64,000 bases of DNA from Nemertoderma westbladi (taxonomy: Eukaryota; Xenacoelomorpha; Nemertodermatida; Nemertodermatidae), in the NCBI GenBank assembly GCA_032718475.1, contig JAUCBJ010005143.1:1-64000 (forward strand), given 5' to 3'. This document shows positions 10,236 to 21,540 of the stretch, piece by piece; the stretch's first letter is position 1; each line of letters opens with the position of its first letter. The notes under the pieces were generated by a model. That model did no database searches and was not told the DNA's origin. It saw only the letters and a program-made list of their open reading frames with translations. Position numbers and translations under genes: made by a program.

Positions 10236-13200
10236 GAAATGGTAACTAGGATAGTTTGTGTGAGAAATGTTAACTAGGTTAGTTTGTATGAGAATTTTTA
10301 ACTATGTTAGTTTGTGTGAGAAATGTCAACTATGTTAGTTTGTGTAAGAAATGGCAACTACTTTAGTTTGTGTGAGAAATGGTAACTAGGATAGTTTGTG
10401 TGAGAAATGTTAACTAGGTTAGTTTGTATGAGAATTTTTAACTATGTTAGTTTGTGTGAGAAATGTCAACTATGTTAGTTTGTGTAAGAAATGGCAACTA
10501 CGTTAGTTTGTGTGAGAAATGGTAACTAGGATAGTTTGTGTGAGAAATGTTAACTAGGTTAGTTTGTATGAGAATTTTTAACTATGTTAGTTTGTGTGAG
10601 AAATGTCAACTATGTTAGTTTGTGTAAGAAATGGCAACTACGTTAGTTTTTGTGAGAAATGGTAACTAGGATAGTTTGTGTGAGAAATGTTAACTAGGTT
10701 AGTTTGTATGAGAATTTTTAACTATGTTAGTTTGTGTGAGAAATGTCAACTATGTTAGTTTGTGTGAGAAATGGTAACTAGGATAGTTTGTGTGAGAAAT
10801 GTTAACTAGGTTAGTTTGTATGAGAATTTTTAACTATGTTAGTTTGTGTGAGAAATGTCAACTATGTTAGTTTGTGTGAGAAATGGTAACTAGGATAGTT
10901 TGTGTGAGAAATGTTAACTAGGTTAGTTTGTATGAGAATTTTTAACTATGTTAGTTTGTGTGAGAAATGGTAACTAGGTTAGTTTGTATGAGAATTTTTA
11001 ACTATGTTAGTTTGTGTGAGAAATGTTAACTAGGTTAGTTTGTATGATAATTTTTAACTATGTTGGTTTGTGTGAGAAATGTTAACTAGGTTAGTTTGTA
11101 TGAGAATTTTTAACTATGTTAGTTTGTGTGAGAAATGTTAACTAGGTTAGTTTGTATGAGAATTTTTAACTATGTTAGTTTGTGTGAGAAATTTCAACTA
11201 TGTTAGTTTGTGTAAGAAATGGCAACTACGTTAGTTTGTGTGAGAAATGGTAACTAGGATAGTTTGTGTGAGAAATGTTAACTAGGTTAGTTTGTATGAG
11301 AATTTTTAACTATGTTAGTTTATGTGAGAAATGGCAACTATGTTAGTTTGTGTAAGAAATGGCAACTACGTTAGTTTGTGTGAGAAATGGTAACTAGGAT
11401 AGTTTGTGTGAGAAATGTTAACTAGGTTAGTTTGTATGAGAATTTTTAACTATGTTAGTTTGTGTGAGAAATGTCAACTATGTTAGTTTGTGTAAGAAAT
11501 GGCAACTACGTTAGTTTGTGTGAGAAATGGTAACTAGGATAGTTTGTGTGAGAAATGTTAACTAGGTTAGTTTGTATGAGAATTTTTAACTATGTTAGTT
11601 TGTGTGAGAAATGGCAACTATGTTAGTTTGTGTAAGAAATGGCAACTACGTTAGTTTGTGTGAGAAATGGTAACTAGGATAGTTTGTGTGAGAAATGTTA
11701 ACTAGGTTAGTTTGTATGAGAATTTTTAACTATGTTAGTTTGTGTGAGAAATGGCAACTATGTTAGTTTGTGTAAGAAATGGCAACTACGTTAGTTTGTG
11801 TGAGAAATGGTAACTAGGATAGTTTGTGTGAGAAATGTTAACTAGGTTAGTTTGTATGAGAATTTTTAACTATGTTAGTTTGTGTGAGAAATGGCAACTA
11901 CGTTAGTTTGTGTGAGAAATGGCAACTAGGTTAGTTTATGTGAGAAATGGCAACTAGGTTAGTTTATGTGGGAAATGTTAACTAGATTAGTTTGTGTGGG
12001 AAATGTTAACTATGTTAGTTTGTGTGAGAAATGGCAACTATGTTAGTTTGTGTAAGAAATGGCAACTACGTTAGTTTGTGTGAGAAATGGTAACTAGGAT
12101 AGTTTGTGTGAGAAATGTTAACTAGGTTAGTTTGTATGAGAATTTTTAACTATGTTAGTTTGTGTGAGAAATGTCAACTATGTTAGTTTGTGTGAGAAAT
12201 GGCAACTACGTTAGTTTGTGTGAGAAATGGTAACTAGGATAGTTTGTGTGAGAAATGTTAACTAGGTTAGTTTGTATGAGAATTTTTAACTATGTTAGTT
12301 TGTGTGAGAAATGGCAACTATGTTAGTTTGTGTAAGAAATGGCAACTACGTTAGTTTGTGTGAGAAATGGTAACTAGGATAGTTTGTGTGAGAAATGTTA
12401 ACTAGGTTAGTTTGTATGAGAATTTTTAACTATGTTAGTTTGTGTGAGAAATGGCAACTATGTTAGTTTGTGTAAGAAATGGCAACTACGTTAGTTTGTG
12501 TGAGAAATGGTAACTAGGATAGTTTGTGTGAGAAATGTTAACTAGGTTAGTTTGTATGAGAATTTTTAACTATGTTAGTTTGTGTGAGAAATGGCAACTA
12601 TGTTAGTTTGTGTAAGAAATGGCAACTACGTTAGTTTGTGTGAGAAATGGTAACTAGGATAGTTTGTGTGAGAAATGTTAACTAGGTTAGTTTGTATGAG
12701 AATTTTTAACTATGTTAGTTTGTGTGAGAAATGTCAACTATGTTAGTTTGTGTGAGAAATGGTAACTAGGATAGTTTGTGTGAGAAATGTTAACTAGGTT
12801 AGTTTGTATGAGAATTTTTAACTATGTTAGTTTGTGTGAGAAATGGTAACTAGGTTAGTTTGTTTGAGAATTTTTAACTATGTTAGTTTGTGTGAGAAAT
12901 GTTAACTAGGTTAGTTTGTATGATAATTTTTAACTATGTTGGTTTGTGTGAGAAATGTTAACTAGGTTAGTTTGTATGAGAATTTTTAACTATGTTAGTT
13001 TGTGTGAGAAATGTTAACTAGGTTAGTTTGTATGAGAATTTTTAACTATGTTAGTTTGTGTGAGAAATTTCAACTATGTTAGTTTGTGTAAGAAATGGCA
13101 ACTACGTTAGTTTGTGTGAGAAATGGTAACTAGGATAGTTTGTGTGAGAAATGTTAACTAGGTTAGTTTGTATGAGAATTTTTAACTATGTTAGTTTATG

Positions 13201-16200
13201 TGAGAAATGGCAACTATGTTAGTTTGTGTAAGAAATGGCAACTACGTTAGTTTGTGTGAGAAATGGTAACTAGGATAGTTTGTGTGAGAAATGTTAACTA
13301 GGTTAGTTTGTATGAGAATTTTTAACTATGTTAGTTTGTGTGAGAAATGTCAACTATGTTAGTTTGTGTAAGAAATGGCAACTACGTTAGTTTGTGTGAG
13401 AAATGGTAACTAGGATAGTTTGTGTGAGAAATGTTAACTAGGTTAGTTTGTATGAGAATTTTTAACTATGTTAGTTTGTGTGAGAAATGGCAACTATGTT
13501 AGTTTGTGTAAGAAATGGCAACTACGTTAGTTTGTGTGAGAAATGGTAACTAGGATAGTTTGTGTGAGAAATGTTAACTAGGTTAGTTTGTATGAGAATT
13601 TTTAACTATGTTAGTTTGTGTGAGAAATGGCAACTATGTTAGTTTGTGTAAGAAATGGCAACTACGTTAGTTTGTGTGAGAAATGGTAACTAGGATAGTT
13701 TGTGTGAGAAATGTTAACTAGGTTAGTTTGTATGAGAATTTTTAACTATGTTAGTTTGTGTGAGAAATGGCAACTACGTTAGTTTGTGTGAGAAATGGCA
13801 ACTAGGTTAGTTTATGTGAGAAATGGCAACTAGGTTAGTTTATGTGGGAAATGTTAACTAGATTAGTTTGTGTGGGAAATGTTAACTATGTTAGTTTGTG
13901 TGAGAAATGGCAACTATGTTAGTTTGTGTAAGAAATGGCAACTACGTTAGTTTGTGTGAGAAATGGTAACTAGGATAGTTTGTGTGAGAAATGTTAACTA
14001 GGTTAGTTTGTATGAGAATTTTTAACTATGTTAGTTTGTGTGAGAAATGTCAACTATGTTAGTTTGTGTGAGAAATGGCAACTACGTTAGTTTGTGTGAG
14101 AAATGGTAACTAGGATAGTTTGTGTGAGAAATGTTAACTAGGTTAGTTTGTATGAGAATTTTTAACTATGTTAGTTTGTGTGAGAAATGGCAACTATGTT
14201 AGTTTGTGTAAGAAATGGCAACTACGTTAGTTTGTGTGAGAAATGGTAACTAGGATAGTTTGTGTGAGAAATGTTAACTAGGTTAGTTTGTATGAGAATT
14301 TTTAACTATGTTAGTTTGTGTGAGAAATGGCAACTATGTTAGTTTGTGTAAGAAATGGCAACTACGTTAGTTTGTGTGAGAAATGGTAACTAGGATAGTT
14401 TGTGTGAGAAATGTTAACTAGGTTAGTTTGTATGAGAATTTTTAACTATGTTAGTTTGTGTGAGAAATGGCAACTATGTTAGTTTGTGTAAGAAATGGCA
14501 ACTACGTTAGTTTGTGTGAGAAATGGTAACTAGGATAGTTTGTGTGAGAAATGTTAACTAGGTTAGTTTGTATGAGAATTTTTATCTATGTTAGTTTGTG
14601 TGAGAAATGGCAACTATGTTAGTTTGTGTAAGAAATGGCAACTACGTTAGTTTATGTGAGAAATGGTAACTAGGATAGTTTGTGTGAGAAATGTTAACTA
14701 GGTTAGTTTGTATGAGAATTTGTAACTATGTTAGTTTGTGTGAGAAATGGCAACTACGTTAGTTTGTGTGAGAAATGGCAACTAGGTTAGTTTATGTGAG
14801 AAATGGCAACTAGGTTAGTTTGTGTGGGAAATGTTAACTAGATTAGTTTGTGTGGGAAATGTTAACTATGTTAGTTTGTGTGAGAAATGGCAACTATGTT
14901 AGTTTGTGTAAGAAATGGCAACTACGTTAGTTTGTGTGAGAAATGGTAACTAGGATAGTTTGTGTGAGAAATGTTAACTAGGTTAGTTTGTATGAGAATT
15001 TTTAACTATGTTAGTTTGTGTGAGAAATGTCAACTATGTTAGTTTGTGTAAGAAATGTCAACTACGTTAGTTTGTGTGAGAAATGGTAACTAGGATAGTT
15101 TGTGTGAGAAATGTTAACTAGGTTAGTTTGTATGAGAATTTTTAACTATGTTAGTTTGTGTGAGAAATGGCAACTATGTTAGTTTGTGTAAGAAATGGCA
15201 ACTACGTTAGTTTGTGTGAGAAATGGTAACTAGGATAGTTTGTGTGAGAAATGTTAACTAGGTTAGTTTGTATGAGAATTATTAACTATGTTAGTTTGTG
15301 TGAGAAATGTCAACTATGTTAGTTTGTGTAAGAAATGGCAACTACGTTAGTTTGTGTGAGAAATGGTAACTAGGATAGTTTGTGTGAGAAATGTTAACTA
15401 GGTTAGTTTGTATGAGAATTTTTAACTATGTTAGTTTGTGTGAGAAATGTCAACTATGTTAGTTTGTGTGAGAAATGGTAACTAGGATAGTTTGTGTGAG
15501 AAATGTTAACTAGGTTAGTTTGTATGAGAATTTTTAACTATGTTAGTTTGTGTGAGAAATGTCAACTATGTTAGTTTGTGTGAGAAATGGTAACTAGGAT
15601 AGTTTGTGTGAGAAATGTTAACTAGGTTAGTTTGTATGGGAATTTTTAACTATGTTAGTTTGTGTGAGAAATGGTAACTAGGTTAGTTTGTATGAGAATT
15701 TTTAACTATGTTAGTTTGTGTGAGAAATGTTAACTAGGTTAGTTTATATGATAATTTTTAACTATGTTAGTTTGTGTGAGAAATGTTAACTAGGTTAGTT
15801 TGTATGAGAATTTTTAACTATGTTAGTTTGTGTGAGAAATGTTAACTAGGTTAGTTTGTATGAGAATTTTTAACTATGTTAGTTTGTGTAAGAAATGTCA
15901 ACTATGTTAGTTTGTGTAAGAAATGGCAACTACGTTAGTTTGTGTGAGAAATGGTAACTAGGATAGTTTGTGTGAGAAATGTTAACTAGGTTAGTTTGTA
16001 TGAGAATTTTTAACTATGTTAGTTTGTGTGAGAAATGGCAACTATGTTAGTTTGTGTAAGAAATGGCAACTACGTTAGTTTGTGTGAGAAATGGTAACTA
16101 GGATAGTTTGTGTGAGAAATGTTAACTAGGTTAGTTTGTATGAGAATTTTTAACTATGTTAGTTTGTGTGAGAAATGTCAACTATGTTAGTTTGTGTAAG

Positions 16201-16632
16201 AAATGGCAACTACGTTAGTTTGTGTGAGAAATGGTAACTAGGATAGTTTGTGTGAGAAATGTTAACTAGGTTAGTTTGTATGAGAATTTTTAACTATGTT
16301 AGTTTGTGTGAGAAATGTCAACTATGTTAGTTTGTGTGAGAAATGGTAACTAGGATAGTTTGTGTGAGAAATGTTAACTAGGTTAGTTTGTATGAGAATT
16401 TTTAACTATGTTAGTTTGTGTGAGAAATGTCAACTATGTTAGTTTGTGTGAGAAATGGTAACTAGGATAGTTTGTGTGAGAAATGTTAACTAGGTTAGTT
16501 TGTATGAGAATTTTTAACTATGTTAGTTTGTGTGAGAAATGGCAACTATGTTAGTTTGTGTAAGAAATGGCAACTACGTTAGTTTGTGTGAGAAATGGTA
16601 ACTAGGATAGTTTGTGTGAGAAATGTTAACTA
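10236..16632. repeat. Exon-derived minisatellite family A, second block, about 228 copies of 28 bp in a 140-bp higher-order unit
   Basis: This is the same 28-bp family as at 6474. Here units are organised in sets of five (140 bp) distinguished by GGATAGTTTG, GTATGAGAATTTT, TATGTTAG, GTGTAAGAAATGG and TACGTTAG. Larger copying is visible: rare variants TATGATAATTTTTAAC and the GTTAGTTTATG pair recur 1876 bp apart (67 units), so about 10.97-12.85 kb was duplicated in tandem. Most units have lost the G before GTTAGT or the GT itself, so they are weaker donor look-alikes than the first block. The right end stops at ACTAGG exactly as before copy U1. Confidence 0.95.
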
Positions 16633-19566
16633 GGTGGGATAAATATTTCTCCATTTGACGCAACACCGCCGCGGCCGCTATGAGGGAGGTGAATACCGCG
16701 GCCGCTCCTAAAGCCGCAGGCCATCGCTAACTATATAGGTTAACTTGGGATTCTGGGGGAATTTTCGATGAAGGAACAGACCAAATTTTTTTATTTTCTC
16801 ACCAGGGGAGCGGCTCGGAATTCTAAGATATTAGCAACTCTAACATTATTAAATCTAACCCTTCGACGGACACGGCGGACAAAAATCCGTCATTTTTTCG
16901 ACAATTTTAAAATTTTTTTGAAAGGCGCTCTACAGTGGCTCGAAAAAACCCTAGGTTATTGCTTAGCCGACGCCGGGATACGATAGAAGGGATTAATTAG
17001 TGAATTCGTTTTTTTTTTCAAAAAATATTACCACGCCTTTTTTCCGAAAATGTCCGTCAAAGTTGAAAAAACGGACAAAATGACTTTGCGGGATCCGCTA
17101 TAACTCGGCTAATATTAATCTTACGGGGACGAAAGTAACGCGGTTGGAAAGGGGAAGAGTGGTACTACCTTCGTATCGAATGGGGGTAAGATATTTATTA
17201 AAATTTCGGGTGGAAAAAGGGGCTGTAAATTTGTACGTTTTTGTCCGTCTTTTTTGGAAAACTTATTTCCGAAATGTTTAATTCGACAACGCGGGTAGGA
17301 ATCCACTAATTCTTTTATGAAACTCGTAGAAGACCATTGGGGCTACGTTCCTATCGAATGGGGGTACAAAAAATATGTCGGCAATAGGGGCCAAAAAGGG
17401 CCAGAATTTGTAAAGTAGTTTTTATCGAATAATTTTTTATTTTTAACTTTAGTTGGTTAAGGTACATTCTATACAGTCAATATCCATACGGGGAATTCAA
17501 ATATGCTATCGGTTTTGCTCCAAGGATGATATTAAAAAAATGAGGGCCAAAATTATAATTTCGCGCTTCAAACTTGCTTCGCGGGAAATCGTCTAGCTCG
17601 AAAACTACTTAACTTACGGGAGATTTGTTTGCACAGACTTATAGTGCGTTAAATTATCTATCTAACAGCGTTAATCACAGCGCCGGAGGTATTATAAAAC
17701 TGGAGCGGCAGGCGATCGTGTGAAATATAATATTTATAAAAAGAGACGAAAATTTTTTTTTTTTAACAAATCGCTATTCCATTATAATTTAGCGTATTGC
17801 GCCAAAAGTACCTGTAAAAAGTACCAAATTAACTCCGCTATCTTTTATCTTAACATATATAATTAAAATTACGAATTTTAAGGGTCGAAAAATATCGCGT
17901 TATTTTGGCCCTTTTTTTCAATTTTTTTGGGGCCAAAAATAACCCCTTCTCAAAAGATTAAGAAAAAAATTACGGCAAAGAATATACCAATTTTATTGAA
18001 TTTGGACCACCAGAACCGAAGTTAGAGCGATTTTAGTGAAAAAATAAAAATAATTTTTTTTGCAAAAAAATTAAGAATGGTCAGGTCAATATTGGATTTC
18101 GAACCCGCGAACTTAGGTTTCATTAACGTGATTGATAACCACTAGACTATGTGACCAAGAGAATTTGAAATTTTCGAGTGACTATTTTTAAACATAAATA
18201 ACTTCGGTTCTACAGGGCCGTTTAATCTGAAACTTTTTTCATTGGATAGAGGATAGATTGTAGTGTGTGAAATAGGATAAAACTTGGGAAAAGACTTATG
18301 TGCACTTAGTGCAAAATGCACTTAAATAGTGAACATTTTTTCGATATTTCAAACACTGTTATTTCCAGTTCTATTCATCGAAGAATGTTATTTTTTGGAT
18401 TAAAATGTAGTTTGGAATGATTTCTAACTATAATAGTAACATTTGTTTAACTTTTTATGTCTATAAAGTGACTTAAAAATGTCCATGAATATGGTCCAAA
18501 ATCGCAAATCCAGATTTATTAAATTGGATTTTTGACACTTTTAGCGACTGACACTTGATCATACACCATCGTAGATCGGTAGAGGATAAACATAAGTTTG
18601 TTAAATAAGAGCCACCATTACGATCTGCTAAAGTGCATTTGTACAAATAAGTGTGAAAAAGTGCAAATTTTTTAATAAGGTCAAATCATATAGTATTGGG
18701 TTCTTTTCTTTGCATATACTTTATTTTCATATTAATATGTTGTTTGAACCTTACTGAGCGCATTAGGGGATATGCGTACAAATAACCGGCCCTTATGAGG
18801 CTTCGATTGGGTAAATTAATAAAACATAAGGTTGTATAGTATAATATTCTAAAAACCAGTGTGATATTAAATGCACTTTAAATAATAAATAGAGATCAAA
18901 TAACAATTGGACCACACAATTAAAAACTCGCACAATTTTGTACTTATTATATCGCTTCAAATTAATTTAACAGCGGATATTTGGGGGAAGGGGGAAGTTA
19001 CAGTGTGCATTCGGGGGAAGTTTGGTGAACTGCATTTATGCAGTGAATCCAAACTTCCCCCTTTGATATATCATATACTTAAGACATGCTAGGGTGACGG
19101 GGAAATATTTGTTACTGTCACACTTTGCTTCCATTTATCCTATCCTTTATTATTACCCCAGTCAGATAAGAGATAATAAATCAGTAAAAACTAAACTAAA
19201 CTGTCTTTCATGCAAACAAATTTCTAACTAAAGACGGGTGAATGACCATGACCATGGAAATAATTTTAAATATAATTGTATATCAACTATTTGGGGAGGC
19301 TTCCAAGTTAAACCCGAAAACAATTATTTTGTTACATATATAGTAAATAACGTTGTATGTTCTTCTTCCTCTCATAATAAAATATAAATGAAATATCTCA
19401 GATAGCTATGCCCTGTAACATTTCACAACCAAAATATTTAAGTGTGAAAAGTGTAGGCCTACCACACTCCGCCCAAACAACCGCAAACGCATAGCCAACA
19501 AATTTAACAAAAGGTTACATACATGTTGGGTTCATGACGAGATGAGTGAAAATTGATCGCGTAATA
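16633..19566. repeat. Unique block U, copy 2 (2.93 kb)
   Basis: Second copy of 7297-10223 in direct orientation. The left boundary falls at the same phase of the 28-bp unit (ACTAGG|TGGG). The first ~370 bp differ from copy 1 at about two substitutions. After about 17010 substitutions and indels become frequent, reaching several per 100 bp, and some stretches near 17220-17300 and 17590-17660 are much rearranged. The right boundary differs from copy 1: 94 bp of other sequence follow before the repeats resume. Confidence 0.85.
18084..18156 (-). other. tRNA-like sequence, second copy
   Basis: The counterpart of 8751-8822 within block copy 2, with intact A box TAGTCTAGTGG and B-box core GGTTCGAAATC. 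A short GGTCA duplication sits at the tRNA 3' side. It came with the block duplication and not as a separate insertion. Confidence 0.6.
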
Positions 19567-19662
19567 TAAAGTAAAAAATTAAGAGACGGGCTGGCTCTCC
19601 TCCACTTTCTTACCCAATGGATATGTTGTTGTAATAATCTAATATTGGGGCGGCTTTCTCTC
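19567..19662. other. Short unique intron segment
   Basis: Single-copy sequence between block U copy 2 and the third family A block. It has no counterpart next to copy 1. Confidence 0.6.
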
Positions 19663-19970
19663 GGTTAGTTTGTATGAGAATTTTTAACTATGTTAGTTTG
19701 TGTGAGAAATGGCAACTATGTTAGTTTGTGTAAGAAAGGGCAACTACGTTAGTTTGTGTGAGAAATGGTAACTAGGATAGTTTGTGTGAGAAATGTTAAC
19801 TAGGTTAGTTTGTATGAGAATTTTTAACTATGTTAGTTTGTGTGAGAAATGGCAACTAGTGAGTTTATGTGAGAAATGGCAACTACGTTAGTTTATGTGA
19901 GAAATGGCACCTAGGTTTGTTTGTATGAGAAATTTCACTTAGGTTAGTTTATGTGAGAAATGGCAACTAA
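19663..19970. repeat. Exon-derived minisatellite family A, third block, about 11 copies
   Basis: Units match the second block (GTATGAGAATTTTTAAC, GTGTGAGAAATGGCAAC) with more degenerate copies at the right end. This is the tail of the 28-bp family within intron 2. Confidence 0.9.
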
Positions 19971-19982
19971 ATGAAATGACTG

Positions 19983-20790
19983 GGGAAGATCACCATGGGT
20001 GATCTTCCACAGTAAACCCTTCCATTCTGTTTCCTAAAGGGATGCCTGTTCACGACCATGGGTGATCATCCACAGTAAACCCTTCCACTCTGTTTCCTAA
20101 AGGAGTGCCTGTTCACCACCATGGGTGATCTTCCACAGTAAACCCTTCCACTATGTTTCCTAAATGACTGCCTGTTCACCACCATGGGTGATCTTCCACA
20201 GTAAATCCTTCCACTTTGTTTCCTAAAGGAATGCCTGTTCACCACCATGGGTGATCTTCCACAGTAAACCCTTCCATTCTGTTTCCTAAAGGGATGCCTG
20301 TTCACCACCATGGGTGATCTTCCATAGTAAACCCTTCCACTCTGTTTCCTAAAGGAATGCCTGTTCACCACCATGGGTGATCTTCCACAGTAAACCCTTC
20401 CACTCTGTATCCTAAAGGAATACCTGTTCACCACCATGGGTGATCTTCCATAGTAAACCCTTCCATTCTGTTTCCTAAAGGGATGCCTGTTCACGACCAT
20501 GGGTGATCATCCACAATAAACCCTTCCACTCTATTTCCTAAAGGAGTGCCTGTTCACCACCATGGGTGATCTTCCACAGTAAACCCTTCCACTCTGTTTC
20601 CTAAAGGAATGCCTGTTCACCACCATGGGTGATCTTCCACAGTAAACCCTTCCACTCTGTTTCCTAAAGGAATGCCTGTTCACCACCATGGGTGATCTTC
20701 CACAGTAAACCCTTCCATTCTGTTTCCTAAAGGAATGCCTGTTCACCACCATGGGTGATCTTCCACAGTAAACTCTGCTATTCTGTTTCC
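19983..20790. repeat. Minisatellite, 63-bp unit, about 12.8 copies
   Basis: Units contain CCATGGGTGATCTTCCACAG, TAAACCCTTCCACTCTG and TTTCCTAAAGGAATGCC. Because 63 is a multiple of three, the minus strand stays open across many units (MVVNRHSFRKQSG with GRVYCGRSP), but it ends at ordinary unit variants and has no flanking gene structure. The first unit starts with an inverted repeat whose arms are GGAAGATCACC and GGTGATCTTCC around ATG. Confidence 0.93.
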
Positions 20791-21540
20791 TTGGTATCGG
20801 TCTGTAAAGTAGGAATACCAGGGTACAGATATTTTACATTTATTTATTATAATATTTAAATGCTATAAATATTAATAAAACAGCAGCTACTGCATTCTAT
20901 TTGTAATTATATTATAATAAATTGGGATTTGTATTCCATTAGGAGCGGCGTTTCTACCTGCTAGTGTTTCCTACCTAATCAGTACGAATCTTAACGGTTT
21001 CTTATCCCATCAGGGAAGGTGAGGCCGTCGTCCGTCACACTCATGTTGCTCTCGATTGTTGTTTTTGTTTTCTGTTGTCAGTTTATTTATTGAATGGAAT
21101 GAACTGAATGGAATGCCACGACTTTATTACGACTTTATGCCACGACTTTATTCAATGCCATAATTGCCCGATATATATTATTTTTGTGATAATGTGTCTC
21201 GGATTAATTTACATCTTTATTATATAATGTTATATGACAATATGATAATGCTCTTCCATAGCAAAAAACATATCAATCGACCCAATTGGGGCTCGAACCC
21301 GGTACCTAGGTTTCTAACTTCCGGTTATCTTCAGCCGGGTGAGTGTGCTGAGCTACCAGGACGGTTGACGAATTCGCTATGGAGTGTGATATCATATTTA
21401 GGCCAACTAATCACTCAAAGGAAAGTAGAACGTTATTCCCGTGCTCTGCCAGAAATGGCAACCATGCCTCAAAGAATAACTATTATACAGTGTTGTAGAA
21501 ACCACTGTAACCCCGTATGCCAGGCCCAGGCTGTCAATTC
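20791..21540. other. Unique intron sequence with a tRNA-like SINE remnant
   Basis: AT-rich sequence with no coding evidence. An open frame at 21164-21604 runs into the next tandem array and has no recognisable domain. Confidence 0.5.
21281..21366 (-). other. tRNA-like SINE head with Pol III A and B boxes
   Basis: On the minus strand, TGGTAGCTCAGC (21347-21358) matches an A box and GGTTCGAGCCC (21289-21299) a B box. The spacing (about 50 nt) suits a tRNA with an extra loop. The flanks do not form a good acceptor stem. It is a different tRNA-like type from those in block U. A tRNA-derived SINE or tRNA pseudogene is likely. Confidence 0.6.

Noticed and set aside
20066-20752. Minus-strand repetitive proteins (MVVNRHSFRKQ repeats)
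   Set aside because: By-product of a 63-bp tandem repeat, a multiple of three. No gene context, no ends that look like a gene, and it lies inside a VMAT intron.
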